A stretch of 22,089 bases of DNA, taken from the NCBI GenBank assembly GCA_003427395.1, contig BFEA01000729.1, positions 622,138-644,226 of the forward strand. Direction: 5' to 3'. The notes beneath the pieces were generated by a model. The model worked only from the letters and a program-made list of their open reading frames with translations, ran no database searches and was not told the DNA's origin. Numbering within the stretch: the stretch's first letter is position 1; each line of letters opens with the position of its first letter. Below are positions 10,041 through 18,892 of this stretch, in pieces. Origin of the DNA: Chara braunii (taxonomy: Eukaryota; Streptophyta; Charophyceae; Charales; Characeae). The translations under genes and the position numbers were made by a program.

Positions 10041-10253
10041 CTCCTGAGCTTTGTCCGTATCAAGCTTGGCGCCCCTCTTTTTGGCCCTTTGCTAAGTTTG
10101 CTCGACCTTCTCGTCCTCTTCTTTTCTCAAACTGTCATCTTCATCATCCTCCCCCTCTAGAACATCCACCACCTCTTTCTCTTTGCTGGGTTCAGGAACA
10201 TCCTTTGCCGGTTCCTCAGGGCTCATCGGTCCTTTGGCTCTTGTCCTGACAGT
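10041..10253 (-). pseudogene. Acidic Gag-to-protease linker
   Basis: The same frame as gag and pol runs through this stretch with only point stops, a TAG near 10094 and one at 10254-10256. The encoded sequence is strongly acidic in its middle (runs of E and D with VDVLEGEDDEDD) and basic near its end. The lack of a frame change suggests gag and pol were translated as one polyprotein. Confidence 0.6.
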
Positions 10254-12250
10254 CTACGGTGCTCTTCCCAATCTCGAGGGTGGTCTGTAGGTCATTCCGG
10301 ACCTTGGCGTTGGCCCTGATGTCGTGACGCCTAGTAAGTTTCCAGCCCCACCTTGCGACCCTGGACCTAAGTCGTAGAGGTATACCAGTGGCTCCTTACC
10401 CTGCCATTCCTTGACCTTTTCACACATATCGGACAACTTTTGCTGGTATCTTCCGACATTAGCGACTAAGTCTTCCATCCTTTCCATTGTCTGTCGGGCC
10501 TCTCTCCAGCAATCCTCTCCTATCGTAGCATGTCGTGGCCTGTTCCAACAGTCCTCCTCTATCTCATCATTGGATTCTACTATGATTAGTTCTTCCTTGA
10601 TGGTGCCAGCTTTCCTTTTTTGCTCTACCTCTTCGTTCTCTCCTACCTCTTCCACCCTGATGTCACTGCGGACCTCTTTCTCCTGCCACATCCGAAACAT
10701 GGCTGGAGGCGCGGGTGGTGCACCAGCCTCGGCTCTTCGTAGGGCCTCTTTCCTCGTACCGCCGGGGATCTTTGGATCAAGATAATACCCCCATTTGTCG
10801 TACATGTCCCCGTCATAGTTAGTGTTGATTAGCCCTTCGTCTTCATCATTTCTTCGAACATGGCAGAATTTGATGGTATGGCCTTTCTGCCCACAATGCC
10901 AGCAAATGACATTCCTTCAGTCTATTCTTCCTCTGCCATATCCGCGTCCACCTTCTTGGCTGCCCTGGCTTCCTGAAGCATTCCAGTCCCCATTTCCTCC
11001 GCCTGTAGGGTTTCCACCACCGTTTCCTCTGCCATTTCCTCCTCGGCCACCATTTCCTCGCCCTCGGCCCCATCCTTGGCTCTGTCCGCGTCCACCACCT
11101 TAACTCCCTTGTGATCCTTGTGGGGCTGGCTGTTGAGGTTAGCTTGGCTGTGGGTTCTGGTGGCCTACTTGTTGGGACTGGGGTCCCGGACATCCGCAGT
11201 AGGCCGTACTCATTGGCGCTCCGGCGCATGATCCATGCGGTCCACTCATCGACCATGGTGCGTATGAATAGTGCCCAGGCAAAGGACTGGGAGGTCCATA
11301 ACCCGGTCACGGCCCATAAGGTGCTGGCGCAGCCTGACTGGGCGACTCAGGGGGTGGCATTGCCGCTGCCTGCGGGGCCTGTCCCCTTCCTGAGCCTTGT
11401 CCGCCTTGGGCCAAATTTTTCACCTTTCTCTGAGCCTTCGTTAGTTTTTTAGGCTCAAGTTCTTCTTCCTCTTCTTCTTCTTCCTCTTCCTGTACCACGA
11501 CTTTCTTTGCTTTTCCCTAGACTTGCGGAGCCGCCATAGTCTTCCTTGTTGCCTTCGCCTCTTTCGCCGCATCCAGTTGGGCGACCGCATCCTCTACCAT
11601 TTTCTTAAAGTCTCGCCCATCACTCGTCGTGGCGTCCAAGGAGTTCCTCTTCTTCCTAGCCTGTCGCATTTGGAAGATGTCCACTTGGTCAAACTCTCCC
11701 TCTAACACGCCTTCTCTTATGGCGGCCCAAGTCAACTTCTTCCCTGGCGTAGCCTTCTTGGTTAGCGCAGAGGCTTCCCAATTCTTGAAGTGCCCCAGGG
11801 GAGTTGCACACTACTTTCTTCGGCCAATCCTGGGACTTTCCTTGCTATCTTTTCGAATGTCGTGGCGAAAGCCCCCACCATAGAGAACTCATCTCTCTGC
11901 AACATTTCCAGGTCTGTCTTCGTTAGCAGACCGTCCCCTAGCTTGAAGCGCCTCAACATCTCCCCTTTGAACTTGGCCCAATCTCCCCCTGCTCCAGCGG
12001 CCACCTTCATTATCTCGGGACGGATTTCCCACCAGATATATCTAGGTAGGAACTTGAACTTATATGTCTCTGGTACCTCGACTGTAACTTGTTCCAACAG
12101 CGCGAACCACTTAGACACCCTCTCCCCTTCGAACAGAAAGATGTCAACTTTCGGCACTTGTAGCCGTGCCAACTCCCTTTTCTCGAGTGCCTTAACAATG
12201 CCTTCCGGCGTAGCGGCCGGACCCCGCTCAATTCCATCTGCGTCCGGCAT
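10254..12250 (-). pseudogene. Retrotransposon Gag (first gag), broken
   Basis: Gag forms the virus-like particle and packages element RNA. The first ATG after the PBS in a coding frame is at 12250 (MPDADGIERG). VDIFLFEGERVSKWFALLEQ and later FKFLPRYIWWEIRPE fit the helical Gag core. The frame shifts near 11810 after GLAEES and continues in another frame. A long Glu run lies near 11470. A Gly/Arg-rich (RGG-like) tract covers about 11100-10930. The knuckle CWHCGQKGHTIKFC is at 10863-10904 (CX2CX4HX4C). Stops interrupt the frame at 11517-11519, 11307-11309, near 11147, near 11102, near 10922 and at 10254-10256. Several independent breaks suggest long neutral decay. Confidence 0.85.
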
Positions 12251-12568
12251 CTTTACCTCCCTCGGCTAACCAACCTGTTAGGAAAGAAGGGTAGCCCACC
12301 AGACAACTTGTCAAGTTCTAGGGGACTTGTCCTAAGTCCTATCTAGCCGTTCCACCTCTAGATTCAGCCAACCATTCGACTATTAGTTATTCAAAACCTC
12401 AGACACAACCCTAAGCCGCACTCTTAATCACTTAGTCTTATCATTATATCATACACAATCCTCTTTATATAAGAAAAATCCAGACCATAAACCTCTGTCG
12501 TTTTGCCTAGATCATCAGCCTGCACTTAACCTGGGTTTGTTCTCTTAAGGACCCCGGTAGGCAGCCGA
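12251..12568 (-). other. Retrotransposon 5' leader
   Basis: This lies between the PBS and the gag ATG. It has no long frame and would hold the packaging and dimerisation signals of the RNA. TTATATAA at 12465-12472 lies about 215 bp upstream of the gag start. Retroelement promoters normally reside in the LTR, so this TATA-like octamer may be fortuitous. Confidence 0.55.
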
Positions 12569-12588
12569 GATCCCCGGCAACGGCGCCA
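12569..12588 (-). promoter_or_regulatory. Primer-binding site for tRNA-Asp
   Basis: On the minus strand the 20-mer TGGCGCCGTTGCCGGGGATC starts two bases after the CGACA end of the LTR. Its complement, GATCCCCGGCAACGGCGCCA, is the 3' end of plant cytosolic tRNA-Asp including CCA, as I recall that tRNA. It fixes the element's direction and the inner LTR border. tRNA-Asp priming is known in plant Athila-type Ty3/gypsy elements. Confidence 0.88.
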
Positions 12589-13298
12589 CCTGTCGAGTGC
12601 ATCGGTCTCGCACGGGGACCCTCCCGGCCGCGTCACGCAGGATTTGGCAGGACTTGTCGCAAAGAGCGTTTGCCGCTCCGGCCGAGTGCGTCAGCCGTAC
12701 CTCTCGCGAACCCCTACGACATGACAGGGTCACGCGAGGCACCGCTTACCTCCACCTGCGGGAGCTGTCACCATCCCTTAGGTGGGCGTATCCCTGCCGA
12801 GCTACTAAACCACATGCGAAAGCTTTTCGTATGCAATTGCAGAGGTGGCCCAGCCGAGGGCATTTCTCGTTCGCTGTAGCATAGGGGGTTACGTGAGGTC
12901 GAACGCCCGGAAATCGAACCCACACGAGAATCGACGTTCTGGGGGGCTGAGGTCCCAAACGCGACTCGGCGCCGGTTGACCAGGACGCCTCACACACACT
13001 ACGCGTACACCACAACACTCACATCTACCCACACATAACGCATGGAGATACATAAAACAAACTCCATAAACGACGCCACAACACCACAATACTCCTAGTC
13101 CCTTCAGTATCCGACCCATAACGTTACGCCGCGAGAATCAGATAGGTATTGCGCGCTAGACTTCCGTATAAGTGTCGAGCGAGCGTCTGGCCTCCTCATA
13201 TTAACCAGTCATGCGGGCATACGCAAGCACTCGCGCTGATGGGGTACTATGTGGTACTCGTATCCTCATGACCCTTGATAATCTCGAGGGTCGCGTTT

Positions 13299-13312
13299 GA
13301 CACTCAAGTGTC
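13299..13312. repeat. Hairpin in duplication unit 1
   Basis: GACAC and GTGTC form a perfect 5-bp stem around TCAA. The counterpart at 13723-13736 has the same fold with one base pair exchanged. The next two outer pairs are T-G here and C-G in the other unit. Confidence 0.6.
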
Positions 13313-13386
13313 GGCTGACAGCGCTTTAAGAGGTTACCTTCTCGGCGCTAGACAATCGCTATGTGCGGTTGACGACCACACCCTCT

Positions 13387-13403
13387 TCTGCACCCTGTGC
13401 AGA
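13387..13403. repeat. 7-bp inverted repeat
   Basis: TCTGCAC and GTGCAGA pair perfectly around CCT. It follows the hairpin pair of unit 1 within the probable LTR. It is too short to call a terminator with confidence. Confidence 0.5.
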
Positions 13404-13720
13404 GGGGTTGAGTACAGAACTTCAAGGCTGTCGTGGTAGCCAAAATCAAGGGGTTTGACTTTGACGGCTGCCACGGACTACAACGTCCAACCACAAACTC
13501 AAAAAGAAAATCAATCGTCGATAGAGAGAGACTCCGTTTGACCCATAACTTTCCGCAGTGGAAGTCGGTGACGGTCGTGCGCGAGGTTTAGTATAAGGTC
13601 GCGCGGTCGCACGACCTACACATACCAATCTGCAATGCAGCCCTACCCAAGTAGTCGCGATGACGACGCATTATGTGGTGCCCACACCCAAATGGCCTCC
13701 TCTAACCCATGGGGTTGTTC

Positions 13721-13774
13721 CCGACGCTCAGGCGTCGGCTGAAGTGCGCGCTAAGGGGAGGTAACCCTTTAGCG
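13721..13774. repeat. Two adjacent hairpins in duplication unit 2
   Basis: The first hairpin has stem CCGACGC/GCGTCGG around TCAG (13721-13738). The second has stem CGCTAAGGGG/CCCTTTAGCG around AGGTAA (13749-13774), ten pairs with one G-T. Unit 1 has an equivalent first hairpin at 13299-13312 and a weaker second one at 13320-13349 closed by AGCGC/GCGCT. Confidence 0.6.
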
Positions 13775-14230
13775 AGCCCAAAACCGGCCTGAGGGCCTTA
13801 TCATCTTCAGCACCGTGAGATGTCCCAAGGGGTGCGGGGTAAGATGGTCCCTAGGGCAGAAAGGAATTCGGAGCGGTGGTGAGTTGTCTGGCGCACCACC
13901 AGCGACACGCTACTCCTTCCGCCCGGAACTTTACCGTTCCACCAAAATAATTTAAACAAGGAAAAAAAAAGAGGAGTATTAGACGTTGGCAGGGGGAACA
14001 TGAACGCCCCGCCGGACCGAGTGGCTGGGGGACAGCCCTTCCTCCTTGCGGCGCCTCTGTTCCCACGGGACCGTAAGCAAATCAGCGTCTTGGACAAGGA
14101 CCTTCTTCAGGCCTAGGACTAGCGTCCGACCAGATAAAATCTTTGAGTAGGGGGAAACGTAAGGGTGCGGCCGCATAGCCCTATAGGGGTTACCCGAGCG
14201 TACGCTTACTCTGATTATCACATTATCACA

Positions 14231-14650
14231 TTATCGGGGTGGGAAAAAAACAATCTCACTCAAACAAAAGGTTGTGGGGTAGTTCACTCTCACGACAGTT
14301 GTGTGGTTTGCCCATCTAAAACCAATACATAATCACTCAATCATGACTCAAATGAGACTCTTCCATACATACCTGCAATCGTATACACAACATTCAAACA
14401 ACATCACACGTGCTAAAGGGGTCAACTTTCCAACCTTCTGCAACTCACACCCTGCCTTATGCACACAAGCCCAACCATTTCTCCACCATACCTCAACAAA
14501 AGTACTCAGTCTTTAAGAAATGGTCATTTATAAAGGAACTGGGTGAAAACTCAAAGAAACACACAAAACCTGGCAAGGGCAAGGCCTTAGGTTGAGAGGC
14601 AGGAGGGATAGGAGAGTTGAGTCGTAAACCGACGAATCGGCAACCGACAT
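14231..14650. other. AT-rich non-coding stretch
   Basis: No gene or strong repeat was recognised. The plus-strand frames at 14301-14595 are short, overlapping and low in complexity. The stretch separates the GC-richer probable LTR from the dyad pair at 14651. Confidence 0.5.
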
Positions 14651-14681
14651 GTTATCAGTGATAACAGTTATCAGTGATAAC
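14651..14681. repeat. Two tandem 15-bp dyads separated by one base
   Basis: GTTATCAGTGATAAC occurs at 14651-14665 and again at 14667-14681, with a single A between. Each is a perfect inverted repeat around a central G. The core TATCAGTGATA is also the core of the bacterial tet operator. In this context that is most likely coincidence, but two-fold sites in tandem are the usual form of a dimeric protein-binding site. Confidence 0.8.
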
Positions 14682-14896
14682 AGAAATGTGATCCTTTAGA
14701 AGGCTCAGACTGATCAGATCAAGCCTTCAGGGAAAATACGGAAACCTGCATCACAGTACAGGCCAAAAGAAACACTACTATGTTTATGCCAGGAAAGGGA
14801 GAATACTCCCTAAGTTGTAACCTAGCTCCTCTACTAGTACCAAACCACTGAACATCTCCTCTATCCCGGATGGATCTGCTAAGTAGCGCCTGGCTG

Positions 14897-15037
14897 AAAA
14901 ATATTCTAACTCCTCAAATGCTGTGAAATTTCGGCAGCGCTTCCCGTAGGAAAAGTGCCTTTTCGGAATTTCTACGAGTCCAAAAATGACTAACTCTTCC
15001 AGATTTGCAGAAATTTCGGCAGCGCTTCCCGTAGGAA
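14897..15037 (+). repeat. 85-bp tandem duplication with a 28-bp identical block
   Basis: The 28-base block from 14925 to 14952 recurs at 15010-15037, exactly 85 bases later. It contains TTTCGGCAGCGCTTCCC. The flanking 28 bases upstream of each block are also related (both start AAAAAT and share CTAACTC) but diverged. The sharply conserved core inside drifting flanks suggests a conserved or more recently homogenised segment. Confidence 0.85.
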
Positions 15038-15449
15038 CAGGAGGTTGTCAAGATTTATACAAGACTGAAAAGACAGAAAGACAAAGCAAACTATACTTGG
15101 GACTATCTTCTGACACCTGCTTGATGACTTAGATTTAATGATAGCCCGCCCAACCTTTTAGATGAGGTGGTGAGCTAGCCCTGATCCTAACTCCGAGCAG
15201 GGTCAGCCCTATCTTCATCCCAAGTTCTCCCTCCCATCATCCATCTTACCTGCCTATGGCTCCAGCACTTGGCGAGCGTCTAAACAACTAACCTATCAAA
15301 AAGACACCCCAAAGTGAGAGCCCACAAACATGCATAAAACAAACATCTCTCACAATCCCGCATTAGTTTGCTCCAAGTAGTTCGTTAGGTCACTCAATTT
15401 TTTTCCCCCTTAGTAGACCCCCTCGCTTATGGCATAGGATCAGACAAGG
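15038..15449. other. Non-coding stretch before the 63-bp array
   Basis: No gene, recognised RNA or strong repeat was found. It contains a short run of T and C near 15398-15408 (polypyrimidine on the plus strand), which could be a polypurine tract on the minus strand, but no LTR end was found next to it. Confidence 0.4.
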
Positions 15450-16680
15450 CCCTAACTTAAGGGTATGTTCAACCTGCCTAAGTAAACAAGTAAAAGTACG
15501 CACAACTGGACTGCCCTAACTTAAGGGCATGTCCAACACAGCATCGACTCTAGTCATAAAACATATGACCAGACCGCCCTAACTTAAGGGTACGCCTGAC
15601 TTCTGCTTAACTGACGACATAAAGCATAAACTAGACTGCCCTAACTTAAGGGTATGCCTAGCCAGCTCATAGACAAGGTTACGTAGGGCATATGATTAGA
15701 CTGCCCTAACGTAGGGGTGTGCCTAACCTGCCTAAAACAAGTAGGAACGACGAATGGTCAGACCGCCCTAACTTAAGGGTACGTCCAACCTACATAACAA
15801 CAACGACAAGAGCATATAACTAGGCCGCCCTAACTTAAGGGTACGCCTAGCCANCTTAAACAGGTTTAGGTACATAAGACAACCTGACCAGGCCGCCCTA
15901 ACTTAAGGGTACGCCTGATCTGCCTGAACAAAGTACAAACGACGTATGACTAAGTCGCCCTAACTTCAGGGTANGCTTAGTCTCCGTAACGACAATATAA
16001 AAGAACAACCANTNGTATACTTGCACAAACTTCATATGTTTCTCTCTTATTAGGCAGATGATCAAACCTACCCAACTTAGGGAGACATCCAATCCTGCCT
16101 TGTGTTTAGAAGGAAAAATAAAAGCAGATGTATACTAACTCTTTGCACCTTTGTATTATTACGAGCATAAAACCGAACCGCCCTAACTTAAGGGTACGCT
16201 CCGCCTGTCCGAGTTTCCTCCATTATATTCTTCATTTTTCTCTCTCTTCATTTTGTTCTACGTGACATACTGACTGACTTTCCCAACTTAGGGTGCCCGG
16301 TCTGCCAGATGGTATAAGTTCGTATAACGTATATCAAAATTCTATACTTTGGTTGACTTTCATGTTAATCGCTTATGACCTAGTCACCCTAACTTAAGGG
16401 TAGGCTTAGCCTTTTACCTGTGTCCCCCTGAGAAGAAAACATACACAGAGTTGAATCTACGCAACTTAGAATATACCCAGCTCTATTTTTTGCAACCCAC
16501 AAAAGAAACATCAGGATTCTGAGTCCTCCCAACTTAGGGTGTCCATCCTCCTGTTCAGAAACCTCAGAAAAAAACAGCGACTGGTCCGTCCATCTTAGGA
16601 TAGGCCCAGCCCTCAAAGATCATGCAGTCAGCCCAGCAAACAAAAATAAACACAGCACTGAGCCCACATCAACTTAGAGG
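15450..16680 (+). repeat. Tandem array with CCCTAACTTAAGGG core, ~63-bp then ~107-bp period
   Basis: Core copies start at 15450, 15514, 15577, 15639, 15704, 15766, 15828, 15896 and 15958, so spacing is 62-68 bases. Most read CCCTAACTTAAGGG followed by TA or TACGCC; the intervening sequence is AAC-rich and variable. Later copies at 16071, 16181, 16282 and 16387 are 101-113 bases apart. Weaker ones follow near 16461, 16528, 16590 and 16669, several reduced to CCCAACTTAGGG. The array decays from left to right. The four ambiguous bases of the window fall in or beside its most regular part, as expected where near-identical units confuse assembly. It may be a decaying minisatellite or a retroelement UTR array. 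Confidence 0.9.
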
Positions 16681-17341
16681 AGCTCAACCTTGGGTTGACC
16701 CAGTCAAAGCAAGCAATACACCTTCGTCCCACCTTCCCCCAATTCATTCTGTTTGAATTCACTCAAAGGAAAAGTCTGATACCTCACATATACTTTGTTG
16801 ATTTACCTTTTCAAGATGCATGTCCTGACATATATAACAAAACAAATAGTAGTAACCTTCCATAGTCATGTTCAGATAACCCAAAGGATAATAGTTAGGG
16901 GAAGGGATCACACCCGTCAAACGAGATTATACCTGAGTGTTCCCCGCGTCCAGAACCCCGCCTGGGCTCCGGCAGAGCTCCCGCAATCGGTGGGCAACCT
17001 CCCACAGAGGCCTTGGTGCGGATTACTGGTTGCAATCCCGCCTGCCGCTTTCCTCTCGTAACCAAGAGACTAGACTGAAACTGAGAAAGGCATCGAAAAA
17101 AAGACTCAGACTCTCAGATACAAGAAGGGTGCCCTCAGACTCGCAGGAGAGATCCTTGAAACCTTGATTCGCTTGAGGGTCCCGCAATGGCGGCCAACAA
17201 CACACAGCAAGAGTGGTCGAACAGTGACCAGGACGTAGAGAACAGCACCTTGACAGACCCCCAACTTGGCAGCAATGACCCCCTTGTAGAAGCCGGATCA
17301 CACCCTCAAGTTGTCGCACCCTATCCTCTAACTAAAATGCA
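16681..17341. other. Unassigned region
   Basis: The left half is AT-rich and the right half (from about 16920) is GC-richer. No domain was recognised. A 96-codon plus-strand frame starts at 17187 (MAANNTQQEW) in a good initiation context, but it runs into the palindrome cluster and shows no recognisable motif, so it is not called as a gene. Confidence 0.4.
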
Positions 17342-17637
17342 GTTGCGCAACCTAGGGAGGTTGCGTTCGAACAGAGCACACCCTCTGTGCTCTATTCGAA
17401 TTGCAGGCGAGACGCAACTCTATGCAGCAAAACACAACATGTGCAATAGGACCACATTGTTGTGCATGACAAGATGACAGTGTTGCGCAACAAACGCTTT
17501 GTGGAATCCACAACATTCACTGCAGACACATAGCACAAGCACATTTGTACGCCTCAGTGACTCAACGCAAGCGCAACAGCGGGTACTGCAATGACTTTCC
17601 TGTTGCAGGAACACCGCAATTTTCCGTTTGCTGGAAA
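17342..17637. repeat. Cluster of perfect and near-perfect palindromes
   Basis: Within about 300 bp there are GTTGCGCAAC at 17342-17351 and again at 17482-17491, a 35-nt hairpin at 17366-17400, the 15-mer TTGTGGAATCCACAA at 17499-17513, a CCTG/CAGG hairpin near 17600, and a TTTTCC/GGAAAA hairpin near 17620. The sequence is rich in CAACA and GTTGC words. No known RNA was recognised. Confidence 0.6.
17366..17400. repeat. 35-nt inverted repeat, 15-bp stem
   Basis: TTCGAACAGAGCACA pairs with TGTGCTCTATTCGAA with a single mismatch (C opposite A in the DNA arms), around the loop CCCTC. GTTGCG just before the left arm and CGCAAC at about 17415 could extend the fold with an internal loop. Confidence 0.8.
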
Positions 17638-18493
17638 ACACAGCATCAACTAGAAGTCCACCGGTCAGGAAAAACAACAGTACAACCGTAGTAGCGCCTT
17701 GTTACACACCAACAGAAATCCGAAACAGCAGTGTCACAACAATAGCATAGCAAACTGCTGGTAGTACCAGTGACAATCACTCAGAATCAGCAGCAGTTCT
17801 TGTGTCTCAGCTGCCAGCACCCTGAGGTCGACACCAACAACCTGGATTAACAACCGCAGTCTCCGAGTTGGGCAACCAGCAATAATCCCGCTGTCTGCCA
17901 CCCACCTGTTGTTGTCTCCCGTTGCTCGCTCGCCCTTAAGCTCGGACACGTGCCCTTGCTAACCTTGTGATTCACTACTTACCTTATGCACGAAATGGGA
18001 ATGAATTTCCTGTTAGGCCACGAAAAGATGCATTTGTGTTGTTGTCTTCATCAGCTAGGTACGTGCGCTTTACCTTACATGATTATCGCCTTCCCCTTAT
18101 TAATTTTGCCTCCTCTCCCTTACCCCACCAACTCCTCACTGTCTTTCTCGTACTCACGTCTATCTCTGCTACAGGCACGATCAGTTATCTGACCCCGGAC
18201 GGGACGAAAGGTATCAACACACCATCAGACTTCTCGTTGATCAGAACTATGTTATCGTGGTCGCAGTTGTATTCAACTTCACGTCTAAACTTCGCCAGTT
18301 TTTAAGCCTGCATCAACTAAGCAGTCTGCCAATGCGCAGTTGAGAAGGATTCTTCCACACGAACAAAGGAACATACTCTGCGACATACAGATATACGGAA
18401 AAAAAATTCCTAGTGTGAATACTGACTTCAAGAACTGTTAGATGCGAATGTGGCTGCGCATGCAAGAGAGGATGATTTTCGTACATAGGATGG

Positions 18494-18496
<3 letters not shown>
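17638..18496. other. Unassigned region, no recognised gene
   Basis: No frame carries a domain I recognise. A CTGCTACAG acceptor-like site near 18176 precedes a 59-codon open stretch with a DPGRDERYQ segment, so a short exon is conceivable, but there is no supporting donor or homology. Confidence 0.35.

Positions 18497-18568
<72 letters not shown>
18497..18568. repeat. (AT)36 microsatellite
   Basis: An uninterrupted alternating AT tract of 72 bases begins after GGGCC and ends before AGATTGGG. The true length may differ, because such tracts are often misassembled. Confidence 0.97.
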
Positions 18569-18571
<3 letters not shown>

Positions 18572-18633
18572 TTGGGTCTATCAGTTGACTATGAGGATAT
18601 ACACGGCCCTCCAGTCATGCACGCAATGAGATA

Positions 18634-18803
18634 GAGAGGTTACTCTCATCGAAATAGTGAGTGAAATCGAAATGAATCTTCCGTGAGAACACGGAAAACT
18701 TTACTACTTTCTAGTCATGCTCGTAGAGAGCTGGCAGGAGGCTAGCTACTTCCACTGTTCGGATGAGCATAATCGGAATGAGTGTTCCGCCCGGATGCGG
18801 GAA
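18634..18803. repeat. Small hairpin group including two TTCCG hairpins
   Basis: Three hairpins follow one another: GAGAG/CTCTC around GTTA at 18634-18647, TTCCGTG/CACGGAA around AGAA at 18679-18696, and TTCCGC/GCGGGAA with one bulged base at 18785-18803. The second is preceded by TGAATC; the same twelve bases TGAATCTTCCGT occur again at 22029-22040, followed by a similar AGAACA and GGAAA. Confidence 0.6.
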
Positions 18804-18863
18804 GATTCTCCACGGCCTCGTACAGAGGTTGCACGATACCAACAACAGCTCTTGGTAAGCCCT

Positions 18864-18892
18864 TCTCTCTCTCTCTCTCTCCCTGTGTGTGT
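18864..18892 (+). repeat. (CT)n-(GT)n low-complexity tract
   Basis: A run of CT dinucleotides passes into a short GT run. It is simple sequence of no evident function. Confidence 0.9.

Larger units (their letters stand above)
3395..12590 (-). mobile_element. Degenerate Ty3/gypsy LTR retrotransposon with an extra 3' gag
   Basis: Read from 12590 down, this segment has the Ty3/gypsy order: PBS, leader, gag with CCHC knuckle, aspartic protease, reverse transcriptase, RNase H, integrase. Integrase last in pol separates Ty3/gypsy from Ty1/copia. The gag-pol frame is continuous from about 11810 down to about 6440, apart from point stops, which implies a fused Gag-Pol. A second gag-like pseudogene follows pol. 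The integrase has a GPY-type C-terminal module and no chromodomain I can see. The tRNA-Asp primer and lack of a chromodomain recall non-chromovirus plant lineages such as Tat/Athila, but assignment needs a tree. The 3' LTR and PPT were not found, so the low-coordinate border is arbitrary. Confidence 0.85.
13109..13830. repeat. Diverged ~430-bp tandem duplication with shared hairpins
   Basis: Unit 1 starts near 13109 and unit 2 near 13540. Both open with GACCCATAAC, and both contain TATGTGGT in their middle. Later, GACACTCAAGTGTCGGCTGA in unit 1 aligns with GACGCTCAGGCGTCGGCTGA in unit 2, and both continue into an AGGTTACC or AGGTAACC motif. Identity is moderate (by eye about 60%), so the duplication is old. 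The second unit fades out after about 13830. Confidence 0.6.
12591..14230 (-). mobile_element. Probable 5' LTR (inner edge firm, outer edge unresolved)
   Basis: The inner edge is supported: the plus strand begins TGTCGAGTGC exactly two bases beyond the PBS, giving the canonical CA-3' LTR end in element orientation. The sequence to about 14.2 kb is non-coding and more GC-rich than its flanks. It contains a diverged 430-bp tandem duplication and several hairpins. Composition changes to AT-rich DNA near 14220, which I take as a provisional outer limit. No second copy was found in the window, so length and target-site duplication cannot be set. Part of this span may be flanking DNA. Confidence 0.45.

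Noticed and set aside
3409-12250. Stop codons read as glutamine (alternative nuclear code of some ulvophyte algae)
   Set aside because: TGA stops and frameshifts also occur and a catalytic Asp is lost, which fits ordinary decay better.
12880-12985. tRNA-Leu-like or SINE-like Pol III promoter on the minus strand (B-box-like GGTTCGATTTCC at 12909-12920)
   Set aside because: No acceptable acceptor, anticodon or T-arm pairing could be drawn, and the A-box match is poor.
17187-17477. 96-codon plus-strand frame beginning MAANNTQQEW
   Set aside because: The N-terminal half looks protein-like, but no family was recognised and the second half is read from palindromic DNA.
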